Assembly: GCF_042648365.1 (NCBI RefSeq)
Contig: NZ_JBHRXI010000049.1
Location: 248,001 to 312,000 of the forward strand
Length of the DNA stretch: 64,000 bases
From: Lutimaribacter_A marinistellae
Lineage (GTDB): Bacteria > Pseudomonadota > Alphaproteobacteria > Rhodobacterales > Rhodobacteraceae
Direction: 5' to 3'
The first letter of the stretch is position 1, and the number at the start of each line of letters is the position of its first letter. The notes below the pieces were generated by a model. That model had not been told where the DNA came from. It worked only from the letters and a program-made list of their open reading frames with translations, and made no database searches. This document shows positions 7,735 to 17,038 of this stretch, piece by piece. The position numbers and the translations under genes are program-made.

Positions 7735-9492
7735 ATGAACACCTTGGATTTTGGAAAGGCCGCAGGACGTGCCATCCGTGGCGTTCTGCCGGTTCTTGAT
7801 TGGGGCCGCAGTTACTCCAAGGCACAGTTCACCGGCGATCTGACTGCCGCTGTCATCGTAACAATCATGTTGATCCCGCAGTCGTTGGCTTATGCGCTGC
7901 TCGCTGGACTACCGGCAGAAGTCGGGCTTTATGCTTCGATTTTGCCTTTGGTCGCATATGGCAGTTTCGGAACAAGCCGTTCGCTTGCCGTGGGGCCGGT
8001 CGCCGTTGTTTCACTTATGACAGCGTCTGCGCTGGCACCCTTGGGTCTTGATACAACCACGGAATACGTTGCTGCTGCAGGGCTGCTTGCATTATTGTCC
8101 GGCCTTTTCCTTCTGGCGATGGGGGTCTTGCGGCTGGGATTCATCGCGAACTTCTTGTCCCATCCGGTTATTGCCGGGTTTATCACCGCATCCGGCATTC
8201 TCATCGCCATAAGCCAGTTGAAGCACATTCTGGGCGTCGACGCGCATGGCCACGCCTTGCCGGAATTGATCGGATCGATTGGCGCCAAACTTGGCCAGAT
8301 CAACTATCCAACCCTCATCATTGGTGTTCTTGCTCTGGCGTTCCTGTTCTGGGTGCGCAACGGGATGGCCCGTTTTCTGCGGAACCGCATGGGAATGGAT
8401 GCTGGCCGGGCCGCAACGCTTGCACGTGTCGGGCCGGTCTTTGCCGTGATCGGAACGACATTGGTTGCCTGGATCGCGAACCTGCCAGGCCAAGGTGTGT
8501 CCGTGGTCGGAGAAGTGCCAACGGGACTGCCGCCTTTGGGTCTGCCCACGTTCGGGCTTGACCTGATCCAGGCCTTGGCCGGTCCGGCCGTCCTCATTTC
8601 GATCATCGGATATGTCGAAAGCGTGTCTGTCGCGCAAACGCTGGCCTCGAAACGCAAGCAGCGCATCGATCCGAACCAGGAGTTGATCGCGCTTGGGGCG
8701 TCGAACATCTCTTCAGCTGTATCGGGCGGTTATCCTGTGACGGGAGGTTTCGCGCGTTCGGTGGTTAACTTCGATGCCGGTGCCGAAACGCCAGCCGCCG
8801 GCGCGTTCACAGCGGTCGGCCTGTTGTTCGCAGCTATGTTCCTGACGCCGCTGCTTTATTTCCTGCCCAAGGCCACTCTTGCAGCGACAATCATCGTCGC
8901 CGTGTTGAGCCTGGTCGACTTTTCGATCCTGACAAGGGCGTGGAGCTACTCCAAGGCAGATTTCTCGGCCGTTTTCGCGACCATCGTCCTGACGCTCGGC
9001 TTTGGCGTCGAGGTTGGCGTTGCAAGTGGCGTGGCGATCTCTCTGCTCTTGTTCCTTTGGAAAACCTCGCGCCCTCATGTTGCCGAAGTAGGCCTCGTAC
9101 CCGGCAGTCAGCATTTTCGAAACATCTACCGGCATAGGGTCAAGACGGATCCGACCATCCTGACACTGCGCATCGACGAAAACCTATACTTCGCAAATGC
9201 GCGCAGGATGGAGGACCTGATCCTTGCACGTGTTCATCGCAGCCGCGAAGATATCCGCCATGTCGTCCTGATGTGCTCGGCCGTCAACGAGATCGATCTG
9301 AGTGCGCTGGAATCCCTCGAAGCGATAAACGAACGCCTCCATGATATGGGTGTCACGTTGCACCTGAGTGAAGTGAAGGGTCCAGTTATGGATCGGCTGC
9401 AAACGAGCCACTTCATTGATGGGATGACGGGGCAGGTCTTCCTGTCTCAATATGACGCTTGGACCAGTCTGACGTCGTCAAAGGCGGCATGA
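7735..9492 (+). CDS. SulP-family anion transporter with STAS domain
   Basis: Inner-membrane SLC26/SulP carrier, 585 aa, expected to move sulfate, bicarbonate or a dicarboxylate. The N-terminal SulP signature region (ALLAGLPAEVGLYASILPLV) is followed by about ten or more membrane segments up to about residue 430. A cytoplasmic STAS domain follows (about 460-570, with EIDLSALESLEAINERL). The ATG at 7735 was chosen because AGGGG lies just upstream and the protein then starts MNTLDFGKAAGR; the frame is open to 7693. It stands alone, with the gcdH terminator before it and a regulatory interval after it. The substrate cannot be told from sequence. Confidence 0.88.
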   Translation: MNTLDFGKAAGRAIRGVLPVLDWGRSYSKAQFTGDLTAAVIVTIMLIPQSLAYALLAGLPAEVGLYASILPLVAYGSFGTSRSLAVGPVAVVSLMTASALAPLGLDTTTEYVAAAGLLALLSGLFLLAMGVLRLGFIANFLSHPVIAGFITASGILIAISQLKHILGVDAHGHALPELIGSIGAKLGQINYPTLIIGVLALAFLFWVRNGMARFLRNRMGMDAGRAATLARVGPVFAVIGTTLVAWIANLPGQGVSVVGEVPTGLPPLGLPTFGLDLIQALAGPAVLISIIGYVESVSVAQTLASKRKQRIDPNQELIALGASNISSAVSGGYPVTGGFARSVVNFDAGAETPAAGAFTAVGLLFAAMFLTPLLYFLPKATLAATIIVAVLSLVDFSILTRAWSYSKADFSAVFATIVLTLGFGVEVGVASGVAISLLLFLWKTSRPHVAEVGLVPGSQHFRNIYRHRVKTDPTILTLRIDENLYFANARRMEDLILARVHRSREDIRHVVLMCSAVNEIDLSALESLEAINERLHDMGVTLHLSEVKGPVMDRLQTSHFIDGMTGQVFLSQYDAWTSLTSSKAA

Positions 9493-9525
9493 CACCATTT
9501 AGGTAATCGATCAGGATTAAGTGTG

Positions 9526-9551
9526 TAATCATGATTATGTAAAAATTACAT
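9526..9551. promoter_or_regulatory. Two abutting palindromes upstream of the acyl-CoA ligase operon
   Basis: TAATCATGATTA (9526-9537) is a perfect 12-bp palindrome. It abuts a second inverted repeat, ATGTAA-AAA-TTACAT (9537-9551), sharing one base. The pair lies about 110 bp before the ligase start in an AT-rich island inside GC-rich DNA. It looks like a double operator for a dimeric regulator. No regulator gene is adjacent; the nearest candidates in the window are the IclR and LysR genes. Confidence 0.45.
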
Positions 9552-9659
9552 GCGTACCAAAACAGAGCCTTACGTCATTCTGACCGGCTGGCTTGGCACG
9601 GCGCATCCGCCATACTAGTCTCCCTCAACCGAGGTCGGACCGCGATGGGAGGAACGCGT

Positions 9660-11351
9660 ATGGCTATGTCGGCTCAGGACGCGGTCGCCCATGTATTGGC
9701 GACAAACCCCGTCTTTGCCACTGGAACCGAGTGCATTCGGGGTGTCGAATACCCCGTGTTCACTAACATTCCGCAGGACTTGCGGAATCTACTGTCGGCA
9801 AGCCGTGAGGCTCAGGGCGACGGTGCCGCCGATTTCCTCGTACATGGGGTGCGGCGTTGGACCTATGACGAATTCTGTCGCGATGTCGATGGTGTCGCGC
9901 GTGCGCTGTATCATGAGCATGGTGTTCGCGACGGGAAACGCGTGGCCTTGGCGATGCGAAATTGTCCGGAGATGCTCATCCTCATGATGGCGATTTCTTC
10001 GCTTGGCGCCGTTGTCGTGTTCCTGAACGCCTGGTGGATGCGTGATGAACTTGATTTTGCGCTTGAAGATACCGGCGCACGCATTGTTTTCGCTGACACC
10101 GCCCGAATGGACCGACTGCGTCAATCCGAGCATAGTCTCGTTCTCTACGACGTCGAAACTCAGGACCCGGAAAATTCTTTTCAAAACAGTTTCCTGCGAC
10201 ATGAAGCACCTTCGGTGCCCACTTATCGCATAGACCCTGATTCAGATTTTGCCATCATGTATTCCTCGGGTACGACCAGCCTTCCAAAGGGCGTGGTGCT
10301 AACGCACCGAGGTGCCATGAACGCGGTGTATACGTGGTTACTGCAGGCCGTGATCGCCCCGATGGTAACGCCACCAGACCCGTCCGACGCACCGTCGGTG
10401 CGTCCCGTGACGCTGATAACGACGCCGTTGTTTCATGTAACAGCAACGCATCCGAGTTTTCTTTTGAGCATCGCGGCCGGTGCCAAGGTCGTTCTGATGG
10501 AAAAATGGGATGCTGAGGCTGCAATCCGCTTGATCGAGCAGGAAGAAGTAACGCGCTTTGTCGGTGTTCCAACTCAGTCTGCGGATCTTAGGATCGCCGC
10601 TCAAAGCGCTGGAAAGAAATTGAAAACGCTTACCCAAATGGTGTCTGGAGGGGCGAAGCGACCAGCGGCGCAAGTTGCCGAACTGCACGAGACTTTTCCC
10701 GCGGCCGAGGCTGCTACTGGTTGGGGAATGACCGAAACCAACGCGCTTGGCATAGGTTTGTCGGGGCCGGAATATCGCGAGAATCCTGACGTGGCCGGAC
10801 GACTATACCCACCGCTGCAAGAAGTCCGCTTTGTCGACGATCAGGGCCGAGACGTTGCGCCGGGTGAAGTCGGGGAAATGACCGTCAAGAGCGTGACCAA
10901 CATGCGCTGCTACATCAATCAACCAGAGGCGACGGCAGAAACCATGCAGGACGGCTGGCTGCGAACTGGCGATCTGGCCAAGATTGACGCCGAGGGGTTG
11001 ATTACCATCGTCGATCGCAAGAAGAACATCATCATCCGAGGCGGCGAGAACATCGCCTGCCTCGACGTCGAGGGCTCTCTGCACCATCATTCCGATGTTC
11101 TGGAGGCGTGCGTGTTTCCCATTCCGCATCCACGCTTGGGAGAAACGGTCGGCGCGGCAATTCAAGCCCCCCCAGGAACGCAGTTGACGTGTGACACCAT
11201 TGCAGAGTTCCTGAGCGGGCGAATTGCCAAGTTTAAAATACCCGAGCGCATCTGGGTCCAGGCAGAGCCCCTGCCCCGCGGCGCCACGGACAAGATTGAC
11301 CGGCGCGCTATTCGCGCCAGCAGCATCGCCGACATGGAGAAAACAACATGA
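9660..11351 (+). CDS. Acyl-CoA synthetase (class I adenylate-forming, AMP-binding)
   Basis: Activates a carboxylic acid to its CoA thioester through an acyl-adenylate; 563 aa. The P-loop motif is YSSGTTSLPKGV, the A5-type motif is WGMTETNA, the hinge region is GWLRTGDLAKIDAEG with DRKKNIIIRGGENI, and the C-terminal catalytic lysine is probably that of ATDKIDRR. The start at 9660 was chosen because GGGAGG lies just upstream; an ATG at 9645 overlaps that ribosome-binding site. It overlaps the next SDR gene in ATGA, so the two are translationally coupled. The sequence does not settle chain length or whether the substrate is aliphatic or aromatic. Confidence 0.88.
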   Translation: MAMSAQDAVAHVLATNPVFATGTECIRGVEYPVFTNIPQDLRNLLSASREAQGDGAADFLVHGVRRWTYDEFCRDVDGVARALYHEHGVRDGKRVALAMRNCPEMLILMMAISSLGAVVVFLNAWWMRDELDFALEDTGARIVFADTARMDRLRQSEHSLVLYDVETQDPENSFQNSFLRHEAPSVPTYRIDPDSDFAIMYSSGTTSLPKGVVLTHRGAMNAVYTWLLQAVIAPMVTPPDPSDAPSVRPVTLITTPLFHVTATHPSFLLSIAAGAKVVLMEKWDAEAAIRLIEQEEVTRFVGVPTQSADLRIAAQSAGKKLKTLTQMVSGGAKRPAAQVAELHETFPAAEAATGWGMTETNALGIGLSGPEYRENPDVAGRLYPPLQEVRFVDDQGRDVAPGEVGEMTVKSVTNMRCYINQPEATAETMQDGWLRTGDLAKIDAEGLITIVDRKKNIIIRGGENIACLDVEGSLHHHSDVLEACVFPIPHPRLGETVGAAIQAPPGTQLTCDTIAEFLSGRIAKFKIPERIWVQAEPLPRGATDKIDRRAIRASSIADMEKTT

Positions 11352-12112
11352 TGTTCGACCTTACCGGACGTGTCGCCTTGTTGACGGGCGCGTCTCGTGG
11401 CATGGGACTGGCAATGGCCGAGGCGCTGGCTGAACACGGCGCGACGGTCGTGATCTCCTCCCGTACGCAAGAGGATCTGGACCGCGCTGCCGCAGCGATC
11501 AACGCGAAGCAAACCGGCCGTGCCGTCCCGATTGCAGCAAACGTCGGGAAAAAGGACGACATCGCCCGCCTTGTCGAGGCCGCTCGCGACCAAGCCGGTG
11601 CTATCGACATCCTCGTTGGGAATGCCGGGGTAAATCCGTATTTCGGTCCGACGTCGGAAATCTCTGATGAAGCTTATGAAAAAACGATGCAGGCGAATGT
11701 GCAATCAAATCTCTGGCTGGCAAGTCTCGTCGCGCCGGACATGATTGCGAAAGGGTCTGGTTCCATGATGTTCACCAGCTCGATCGGGGCCTTCAAAGCC
11801 TCCACGACGCTTGGAACATATGGCATGTCGAAACTGGCGTTGATTGGCCTCGTGCGAAATCTTGCAGTCGAATACGGGCCAAGCGGAATCCGCGTGAACG
11901 CGATTTGCCCCGGCCTTGTGCGAACGGAATTCGCGCGCAAACTCTGGGAGGATCCGGGCGTGGAGCAAAGGATCAGCAATGATATACCGCTGCGCCGTCT
12001 TGGTGAACCAGAAGACTTCCGAGGGCTGGCGGTCTACCTGGCCTCGGATGCAAGCAGGTACATGACCGGACAGGCGTTGACCGTCTGTGGCGGGTCGAAC
12101 ATGTGGACGTAA
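11348..12112 (+). CDS. SDR-family oxidoreductase
   Basis: Classical short-chain dehydrogenase/reductase, 254 aa. It has the nucleotide-binding TGASRGMG motif near the N-terminus, GNAGV after strand 4, the catalytic serine region FTSSIG, and the YGMSK catalytic Tyr/Lys pair. R-rich residues after strand 2 (SSRTQ) suggest NADP(H) preference, an inference only. The ATG overlaps the acyl-CoA ligase stop (ATGA), and a second SDR gene follows 9 bp downstream. It probably oxidises a hydroxyacyl-CoA or alcohol made from the acid activated by the ligase. A start three bases later (11351) is equally possible. Confidence 0.85.
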   Translation: MMFDLTGRVALLTGASRGMGLAMAEALAEHGATVVISSRTQEDLDRAAAAINAKQTGRAVPIAANVGKKDDIARLVEAARDQAGAIDILVGNAGVNPYFGPTSEISDEAYEKTMQANVQSNLWLASLVAPDMIAKGSGSMMFTSSIGAFKASTTLGTYGMSKLALIGLVRNLAVEYGPSGIRVNAICPGLVRTEFARKLWEDPGVEQRISNDIPLRRLGEPEDFRGLAVYLASDASRYMTGQALTVCGGSNMWT

Positions 12113-12121
12113 AGGACTGAT

Positions 12122-12889
12122 ATGGAACTGAAAGACAAGATCGTCGTGATCACCGGTGCTGCCGGCGGAATTGGTCGCGGCATGGCCGAACGCTTCGCAT
12201 CCGAGGGGGCGCGCGTCGTCTGCGCTGACCTTGACGGCGACCGCGCGCAAGAGGTGGCCGACAAGATCGGCGGTATTGGTCGCGCGTGCAACGTTGGCAG
12301 TGAGGCCGATATCAAGGAGTTGATCGATTTCACCGAGGATCGTATTGGACCGATAGACCTGTTTTGTTCCAATGCCGGGATCCTGACTGCCGGAGGGGTC
12401 GAAGTGCCGGACGCGGAATGGCAGCGCATCTGGGAGATCAACGTGATGTCACATGTCTGGGCTGCGCGTCACATGGTGCCCAAGATGATCGCCCGCGGCG
12501 GCGGCTATCTCCTGAACACTTCCTCGGCTGCGGGGCTGTTGAACCAAGTCGGTGCCGCACCCTATGGGGTAACGAAACATGCCGCCGTTGGCCTGGCCGA
12601 ATGGCTGGCCCTGACCTACGGAGATAAAGGCATTAAGGTTTCGGTCTTGTGCCCGCAAGCGGTTCGTTCGGCCATGACAGCGGGTCACGAAGAGTCGGTG
12701 GCCGCGATCGATGGTATGTTGGAGCCGGAAGCGGTTGCAGACGCTTGTGTGGAAACCTTGCGAGAGGAACGATTCCTTGTCCTGCCGCACCCCAAGGTTC
12801 TCGACTACATCCGCATGAAGACTGCGGATTACGATCGTTGGATTGGCGGAATGCGAAAGCTGAACAAGCAGTTCGGCGGCGAACTTTAA
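12122..12889 (+). CDS. SDR-family oxidoreductase
   Basis: Second short-chain dehydrogenase of the ligase operon, 255 aa. It shows TGAAGGIG, an acidic residue after strand 2 (CADLDGDR) that favours NAD(H), SNAGI, the catalytic TSSAAG and YGVTK. The C-terminal part lacks the usual substrate-loop/TGQ ending and instead finishes with a lysine- and arginine-rich tail (IRMKTADYDRWIGGMRKL), so it belongs to a different SDR subgroup from its upstream neighbour. Its 3' end overlaps the convergent thioesterase gene by 4 bp. Confidence 0.85.
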   Translation: MELKDKIVVITGAAGGIGRGMAERFASEGARVVCADLDGDRAQEVADKIGGIGRACNVGSEADIKELIDFTEDRIGPIDLFCSNAGILTAGGVEVPDAEWQRIWEINVMSHVWAARHMVPKMIARGGGYLLNTSSAAGLLNQVGAAPYGVTKHAAVGLAEWLALTYGDKGIKVSVLCPQAVRSAMTAGHEESVAAIDGMLEPEAVADACVETLREERFLVLPHPKVLDYIRMKTADYDRWIGGMRKLNKQFGGEL

Positions 12890-13755
12890 GTTCGCTTTCG
12901 CGGGCGGCGCATCAACCCCTCTTGCGCGACGGATGCCACCAGCGTGCCATCTTGTGCGTAGATTGAGCCTCGGTTGAAGCTTCGCCCGCGACCGGCCCAG
13001 GGCGATTCCATCGTGTAAAGGTGCCAGTCCTGGAACTGGATCGGCGCATGGAACCACATCGCGTGGTCCAGGCTGGCGCCGTTCACATCGCCGCGAAACC
13101 AACTCAGCCCGTGCGGCCTGAGCGCCGAGGACAGCAACGCCATGTCCGACGCATAGGCCAGCAGAATATGCTGCGTCTTTGGGTCCGTTCCCTCGGCTGC
13201 CATCATGCGGAACCATAGATGGTTGCGGTCTTCGGTTGGATCGGGGTCGAACAGGTCACGCGGTTCGACCTCGCGGATGTCGATTGGACGAGGCCGCATG
13301 AACTCTCCTTGGTAACCCTCTGGAATTCGGTCAACAAATTTCCCATACCACTCGTTCCTTGTCGGTTGGGTATCGGCCGCCGGAACTTTGGGCATCGGAT
13401 GATGATGATCCCACCCTTCATCCTCGACATGAAAGGAAGCCGACATGTTGAGTATCTGCCGGCCATGCTGAATGGCGACCACGCGCCTTGTGGTGAATGA
13501 ACCGCCATCGCGCGACCGATCCACCTCGTAAACAACCGGGATAGACGGGTCGCCGGGCCGGATGAAATACGCATGCAGGGAATGGCACAACCGATCGTCT
13601 ACCGTTCGATAGGCCGCGGCAAGTGCCTGTGCGATGACCTGCCCGCCATAGATCCGGTTTGGTGTTTCGCCCCCCGCGCCCGTACCGCGGAACAGGTCAA
13701 CCTCAAGGCGCTCGATGTCGAGCAGATCCAGCAGGCGCTCTTCGGCGTCAGTCAT
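12886..13755 (-). CDS. tesB: Acyl-CoA thioesterase II (TesB family)
   Basis: Hydrolyses acyl-CoA to free acid and CoA; 289 aa, the usual length. It has two hotdog repeats: the N-terminal one with IYGGQVIAQALAAAYRTV and FIRPGDPSIPVVYEVDRSRDG, and the C-terminal one with YASDMALL, ASLDHAMWFH and SVAQEGLMR. In E. coli TesB the catalytic set is Asp, Thr and Gln. Here the Asp (YASD) and Gln (VAQEG) are present and the Thr position appears to be Ser (ASLDH). The start overlaps the acetoacetyl-CoA synthetase stop in ATGA, so it is the last gene of that minus-strand operon. Confidence 0.9.
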   Translation of the reverse strand: MTDAEERLLDLLDIERLEVDLFRGTGAGGETPNRIYGGQVIAQALAAAYRTVDDRLCHSLHAYFIRPGDPSIPVVYEVDRSRDGGSFTTRRVVAIQHGRQILNMSASFHVEDEGWDHHHPMPKVPAADTQPTRNEWYGKFVDRIPEGYQGEFMRPRPIDIREVEPRDLFDPDPTEDRNHLWFRMMAAEGTDPKTQHILLAYASDMALLSSALRPHGLSWFRGDVNGASLDHAMWFHAPIQFQDWHLYTMESPWAGRGRSFNRGSIYAQDGTLVASVAQEGLMRRPRKRT

Positions 13756-15722
13756 GCGTTTTCCTTTGCCTCTCGCGCTTTTGCATACGCGATGAATGTT
13801 TCGAAACTATCAGGGTTGGCCATGGAGTCGCGGTTGACCACAGTTCCCGGGTCACCGCCCAATAGCAGTTTCTTGACGGGAACCTCCAACTTCTTGCCGG
13901 AGAGTGTGCGTGGGATCTCGGCCACTTGCACGATTTCATTGGGAACGAAACGTGCCGAAACCGACTGTCGAATGGCATTCGCGATCTTCTCGCGCAAAGC
14001 ATCGTCGAGTTCCAGCCCGGTAGCGGTCACGACGAACAGTGGCATGAAGCTTTCGCGGCCAAGGAATTCCAGGTCCACGACGAGGCTGTCGAGTATCTCG
14101 TCGAGACCCTCGACAGCCTGATAGATCTCGGAAGAGCCCAATCGCAGGCCCTTTCTGTTGATCGTGGCATCCGACCGGCCATAGATGACCGACCCACCCT
14201 CGGGCGTAATCTCGATCCAATCACCGTGCCGCCAGACGCCGGGATAGGTATCGTAATAGCTCTCGTGCAGGCGCGACCCGTCGTCGTCACCCCAGAAAAA
14301 CAGGGGCATCGACGGCAGCGGCTCGGTACAGACAAGCTCACCCACTTCGCCGATCAGCTCGCGGCCGTCGGGGTCGAAACTGCGGACGGCGTTGCCCAGG
14401 TACCGGCATTGCATCTCACCCGCCCGCACTGGCAGCATGACGTTGCCGCCGACAAAAGCGCCGCAGATATCCGTGCCGCCCGAGATCGGCGCGAGCCAGA
14501 TATCTGGATCGACGGCATCGTAGATCCAATCGTAGCCATCCGAGGTCAGCGGTGACCCGGTCGCGCCTACGGCCCGCAATGCCGACAGATCCAGCTCATC
14601 ACGCGGACGAATGCCGGATTTGGCGCAGACCGTGATATAGGCTGCGCCCACGCCGAAGTAATTCGCCCGCTCTTCGGAAACAGACCGCCAGACTGCCAGC
14701 ATGTCAGGATGGTTCGGAGCGCCGTCATACAGTATGATCGTTGCGCCCTGCCCCAATGCCGACAATTGCGCATTCCACATAATCCACCCCGAAGATGTCA
14801 GCCAGCAGAACCTGTCCTCGGCGCGCAGGTCGAGGTGAAGAGACTTTTTGGCACCTTCGATGAGAACACCGCCATGGCCGTGAACGATGGGTTTCGGGTT
14901 GCCGGTCGTCCCCGAGGAATAGACGACCCAAAGTGGATGGTCGAATTCGACCTGCACGAACTCCAGCCCGGCCTTCCCGGTGGTCAGCGTGCTCCAGTCG
15001 GTTGTGCCGTGCGGCAGATCTCCGGCTACAGGCACGATGATGGTTCGCTCGACCGTAGGCAGCCCGTTCCGGATCGTCTCGATCACGTCTCGTCGATCTA
15101 CCATTCGACCGGCATGCACATAACCGTCCTGCGCGATGAGCACTTTGGGCGCGATCTGGCGAAAACGGTCGAGGATGGCGACATGGCCCATATCGGGCGC
15201 ACAGAGCGACCAGATGGCGCCAAGGCTCATGGTCGCGAGTGCGGCGATCATCGCGGTTTCGGTATTGGGCAGAATGGCCACCACACGATCGCCCTGCCCC
15301 ACGCCCATCTTTTTGAGAGTGGCGGCCACGCTGGCGACCTGCTCCGACAGTTCCTGCCAGCTCAGTTCCTTGCGGCCGAAGGTTTCGGACCGAACGATCA
15401 ACGCCGGGCCATCGGGTGTTTTCTCGGTCTGCCGCAGCATTTGCTCGGCGAAGTTGAGTTTTGCGCCGGGAAACCACTCGGCCCCGGGCATGCTGCGTTT
15501 TGCAAGAACCCGGGTATGCGGCGCGCTCGCCTTCAGGTCGAAGAATTCCCAAATCGCCTGCCAGAACCCTTCGAGGTCTTCAACGCTCCATCGCCAGAGG
15601 CCGTTATAATCGTCAAAGGACAGGCCCTTTTCCGACTCGAGCCAGCGCATGAACTCTGCCATGCGGCTTGCCTCGGCGCGTTCGACACTGGGGGTCCAAA
15701 GAACAGGGCGGGGATCTGACAT
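13752..15722 (-). CDS. Acetoacetyl-CoA synthetase
   Basis: Activates acetoacetate (or a related short 3-oxo acid) to its CoA ester with ATP; 656 aa, the normal length for acetoacetate-CoA ligase. The N-terminal ACS-type cap contains WRWSVEDLEGFWQAIWEFF and EWFPGAKLNFAEQML. The P-loop is VVYSSGTTGNPK, and the later motifs include GGTDICGAFVGGN and YGRSDATINRKGLRLGSSEIY. The C-terminal lysine is in RTLSGKKLEVPVKK. The start is the ATG at 15722, with GGAG upstream; a TTG one codon earlier is less likely. It overlaps the stop of the upstream serine hydrolase gene and the start of tesB, suggesting a coupled operon that salvages acetoacetate or ketoacids. Confidence 0.92.
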   Translation of the reverse strand: MSDPRPVLWTPSVERAEASRMAEFMRWLESEKGLSFDDYNGLWRWSVEDLEGFWQAIWEFFDLKASAPHTRVLAKRSMPGAEWFPGAKLNFAEQMLRQTEKTPDGPALIVRSETFGRKELSWQELSEQVASVAATLKKMGVGQGDRVVAILPNTETAMIAALATMSLGAIWSLCAPDMGHVAILDRFRQIAPKVLIAQDGYVHAGRMVDRRDVIETIRNGLPTVERTIIVPVAGDLPHGTTDWSTLTTGKAGLEFVQVEFDHPLWVVYSSGTTGNPKPIVHGHGGVLIEGAKKSLHLDLRAEDRFCWLTSSGWIMWNAQLSALGQGATIILYDGAPNHPDMLAVWRSVSEERANYFGVGAAYITVCAKSGIRPRDELDLSALRAVGATGSPLTSDGYDWIYDAVDPDIWLAPISGGTDICGAFVGGNVMLPVRAGEMQCRYLGNAVRSFDPDGRELIGEVGELVCTEPLPSMPLFFWGDDDGSRLHESYYDTYPGVWRHGDWIEITPEGGSVIYGRSDATINRKGLRLGSSEIYQAVEGLDEILDSLVVDLEFLGRESFMPLFVVTATGLELDDALREKIANAIRQSVSARFVPNEIVQVAEIPRTLSGKKLEVPVKKLLLGGDPGTVVNRDSMANPDSFETFIAYAKAREAKENA

Positions 15723-16954
15723 CAAGCAAGAGCTCCGTGAACAAGCGCCTTCAATTCGGCGCGGGAGGGATAAGAACTCGACGGTGACAATTGGGTGAAG
15801 AACACGACCGACAGATCCTTCTCGCGATCTACCCAGAAAAAGGTCGAAGCCATGCCACCCCAGCTAAAATCACCGATCGAGCCCGGTGTGCGTGAGCGGG
15901 CCGGGTCGATAACCACCGCGCCGCCAAGCCCGAAGCCTACGCCATCCATGGGCTGCTCGGCAAAGCTTTGCGGACCCATCGAAGCGATATCGCCGGGAAG
16001 ATGGTTGCGCATCATGAAGTCGAGCGTAGACGAACCGATGATACGCTGCCCGTCCAAAACGCCACCAAGGCGCAGCATCTCGGCGAAACGCATGTAATCG
16101 TCAATCGTGCCGACCAAGCCACCACCGCCGGAATGCATGTCCGTCGTTTCAAAGGACGAGTCTCCGACGGAGTCCACAAGGCGCAACGACTCGCCGCCTG
16201 CCTTGGCCGCGTTCAAAGCCATCGCGTCTCCGGCAAGCGGGGTATAGAGCGATGCAAAACGGTCGCCAGTTCCTTCGGGCACGCGAAACGCGGTCTCGCT
16301 CATCCCCAAGGGCGCGAAAATCTCCTCGGCAAAGAACTGGCCAAGAGACTTTCCGGAGACCACCTCGACAACGCGGCCAAGAACATCGATTCCGACCGAA
16401 TACTCCCAATGAGCGCCCGGTTGGAACGCCAAGGGCAGTTCTGCCACGCGATCCACCATGTCCGCCAAAATCCCCTGATTGGGATTGAACATGATCTTTC
16501 GCTCGTCCATCTCGTGAGCAAGCACACCGGGATTGAACGGATAGCTCAAACCAGAAGTATGCGTCAAAAGATGATGCAAGGTTGGGGCGTTGGCGGGTTC
16601 GGTCTGATCGATCCGCTCGGCCCCCGGCACCAGCGCCTGCAGATCTGCAAATGCAGGCAGGAACTGCGATAGCGGCGCATCGAGGTGAAACAGTCCGCGT
16701 TCAGCCAGCATCATGACGGCAAGAGAGGTGACCGGTTTGGTCATCGAATAGATCCGCGCCACGGTATCCCGTTGCCATGGCAGGCCCTGTTCGATGCTAC
16801 GAAGGCCACACGCATGAAAATAGCGCTCTGTCCCGCCTTCAAAGACGAGGATTGCGCTGCCAGCATATTTTCGAGCCTCGACATATCGCTCCATCCAGTC
16901 CGCGATACGTTGCATGCGCGCAGGATCGAGCCGCGCAACGCTGGTGTCATTCAT
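15722..16954 (-). CDS. Serine hydrolase of the class C beta-lactamase / family VIII esterase type
   Basis: 410 aa protein of the penicillin-binding-protein/beta-lactamase fold. The nucleophile motif SMTK sits in RIYSMTKPVTSLAV. The tyrosine motif is YSV (HWEYSVGID), not the YxN of true class C beta-lactamases, and the third motif resembles HSGGGGL. No signal peptide is visible. Together this points to a cytoplasmic family VIII carboxylesterase rather than a resistance enzyme. The ATG at 16954 is preceded by AGGAGG with 9-nt spacing; an upstream ATG at 16972 would overlap that site. It lies between an enoyl-CoA hydratase and acetoacetyl-CoA synthetase, so a role in hydrolysing an ester or lactone for this pathway is plausible. 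Confidence 0.85.
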   Translation of the reverse strand: MNDTSVARLDPARMQRIADWMERYVEARKYAGSAILVFEGGTERYFHACGLRSIEQGLPWQRDTVARIYSMTKPVTSLAVMMLAERGLFHLDAPLSQFLPAFADLQALVPGAERIDQTEPANAPTLHHLLTHTSGLSYPFNPGVLAHEMDERKIMFNPNQGILADMVDRVAELPLAFQPGAHWEYSVGIDVLGRVVEVVSGKSLGQFFAEEIFAPLGMSETAFRVPEGTGDRFASLYTPLAGDAMALNAAKAGGESLRLVDSVGDSSFETTDMHSGGGGLVGTIDDYMRFAEMLRLGGVLDGQRIIGSSTLDFMMRNHLPGDIASMGPQSFAEQPMDGVGFGLGGAVVIDPARSRTPGSIGDFSWGGMASTFFWVDREKDLSVVFFTQLSPSSSYPSRAELKALVHGALA

Positions 16955-17038
16955 TCGGGGTGTCCTCCTCATCCGCCAGACCTGCGTACAAGTCTCACCG
17001 CTGACCCGAAGGGATGGAATTACGTAGGAATACGCATC

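Noticed and set aside
15722..16954. Class C beta-lactamase giving antibiotic resistance
   Set aside because: No signal peptide and no YxN motif; the neighbours are acyl-CoA enzymes.
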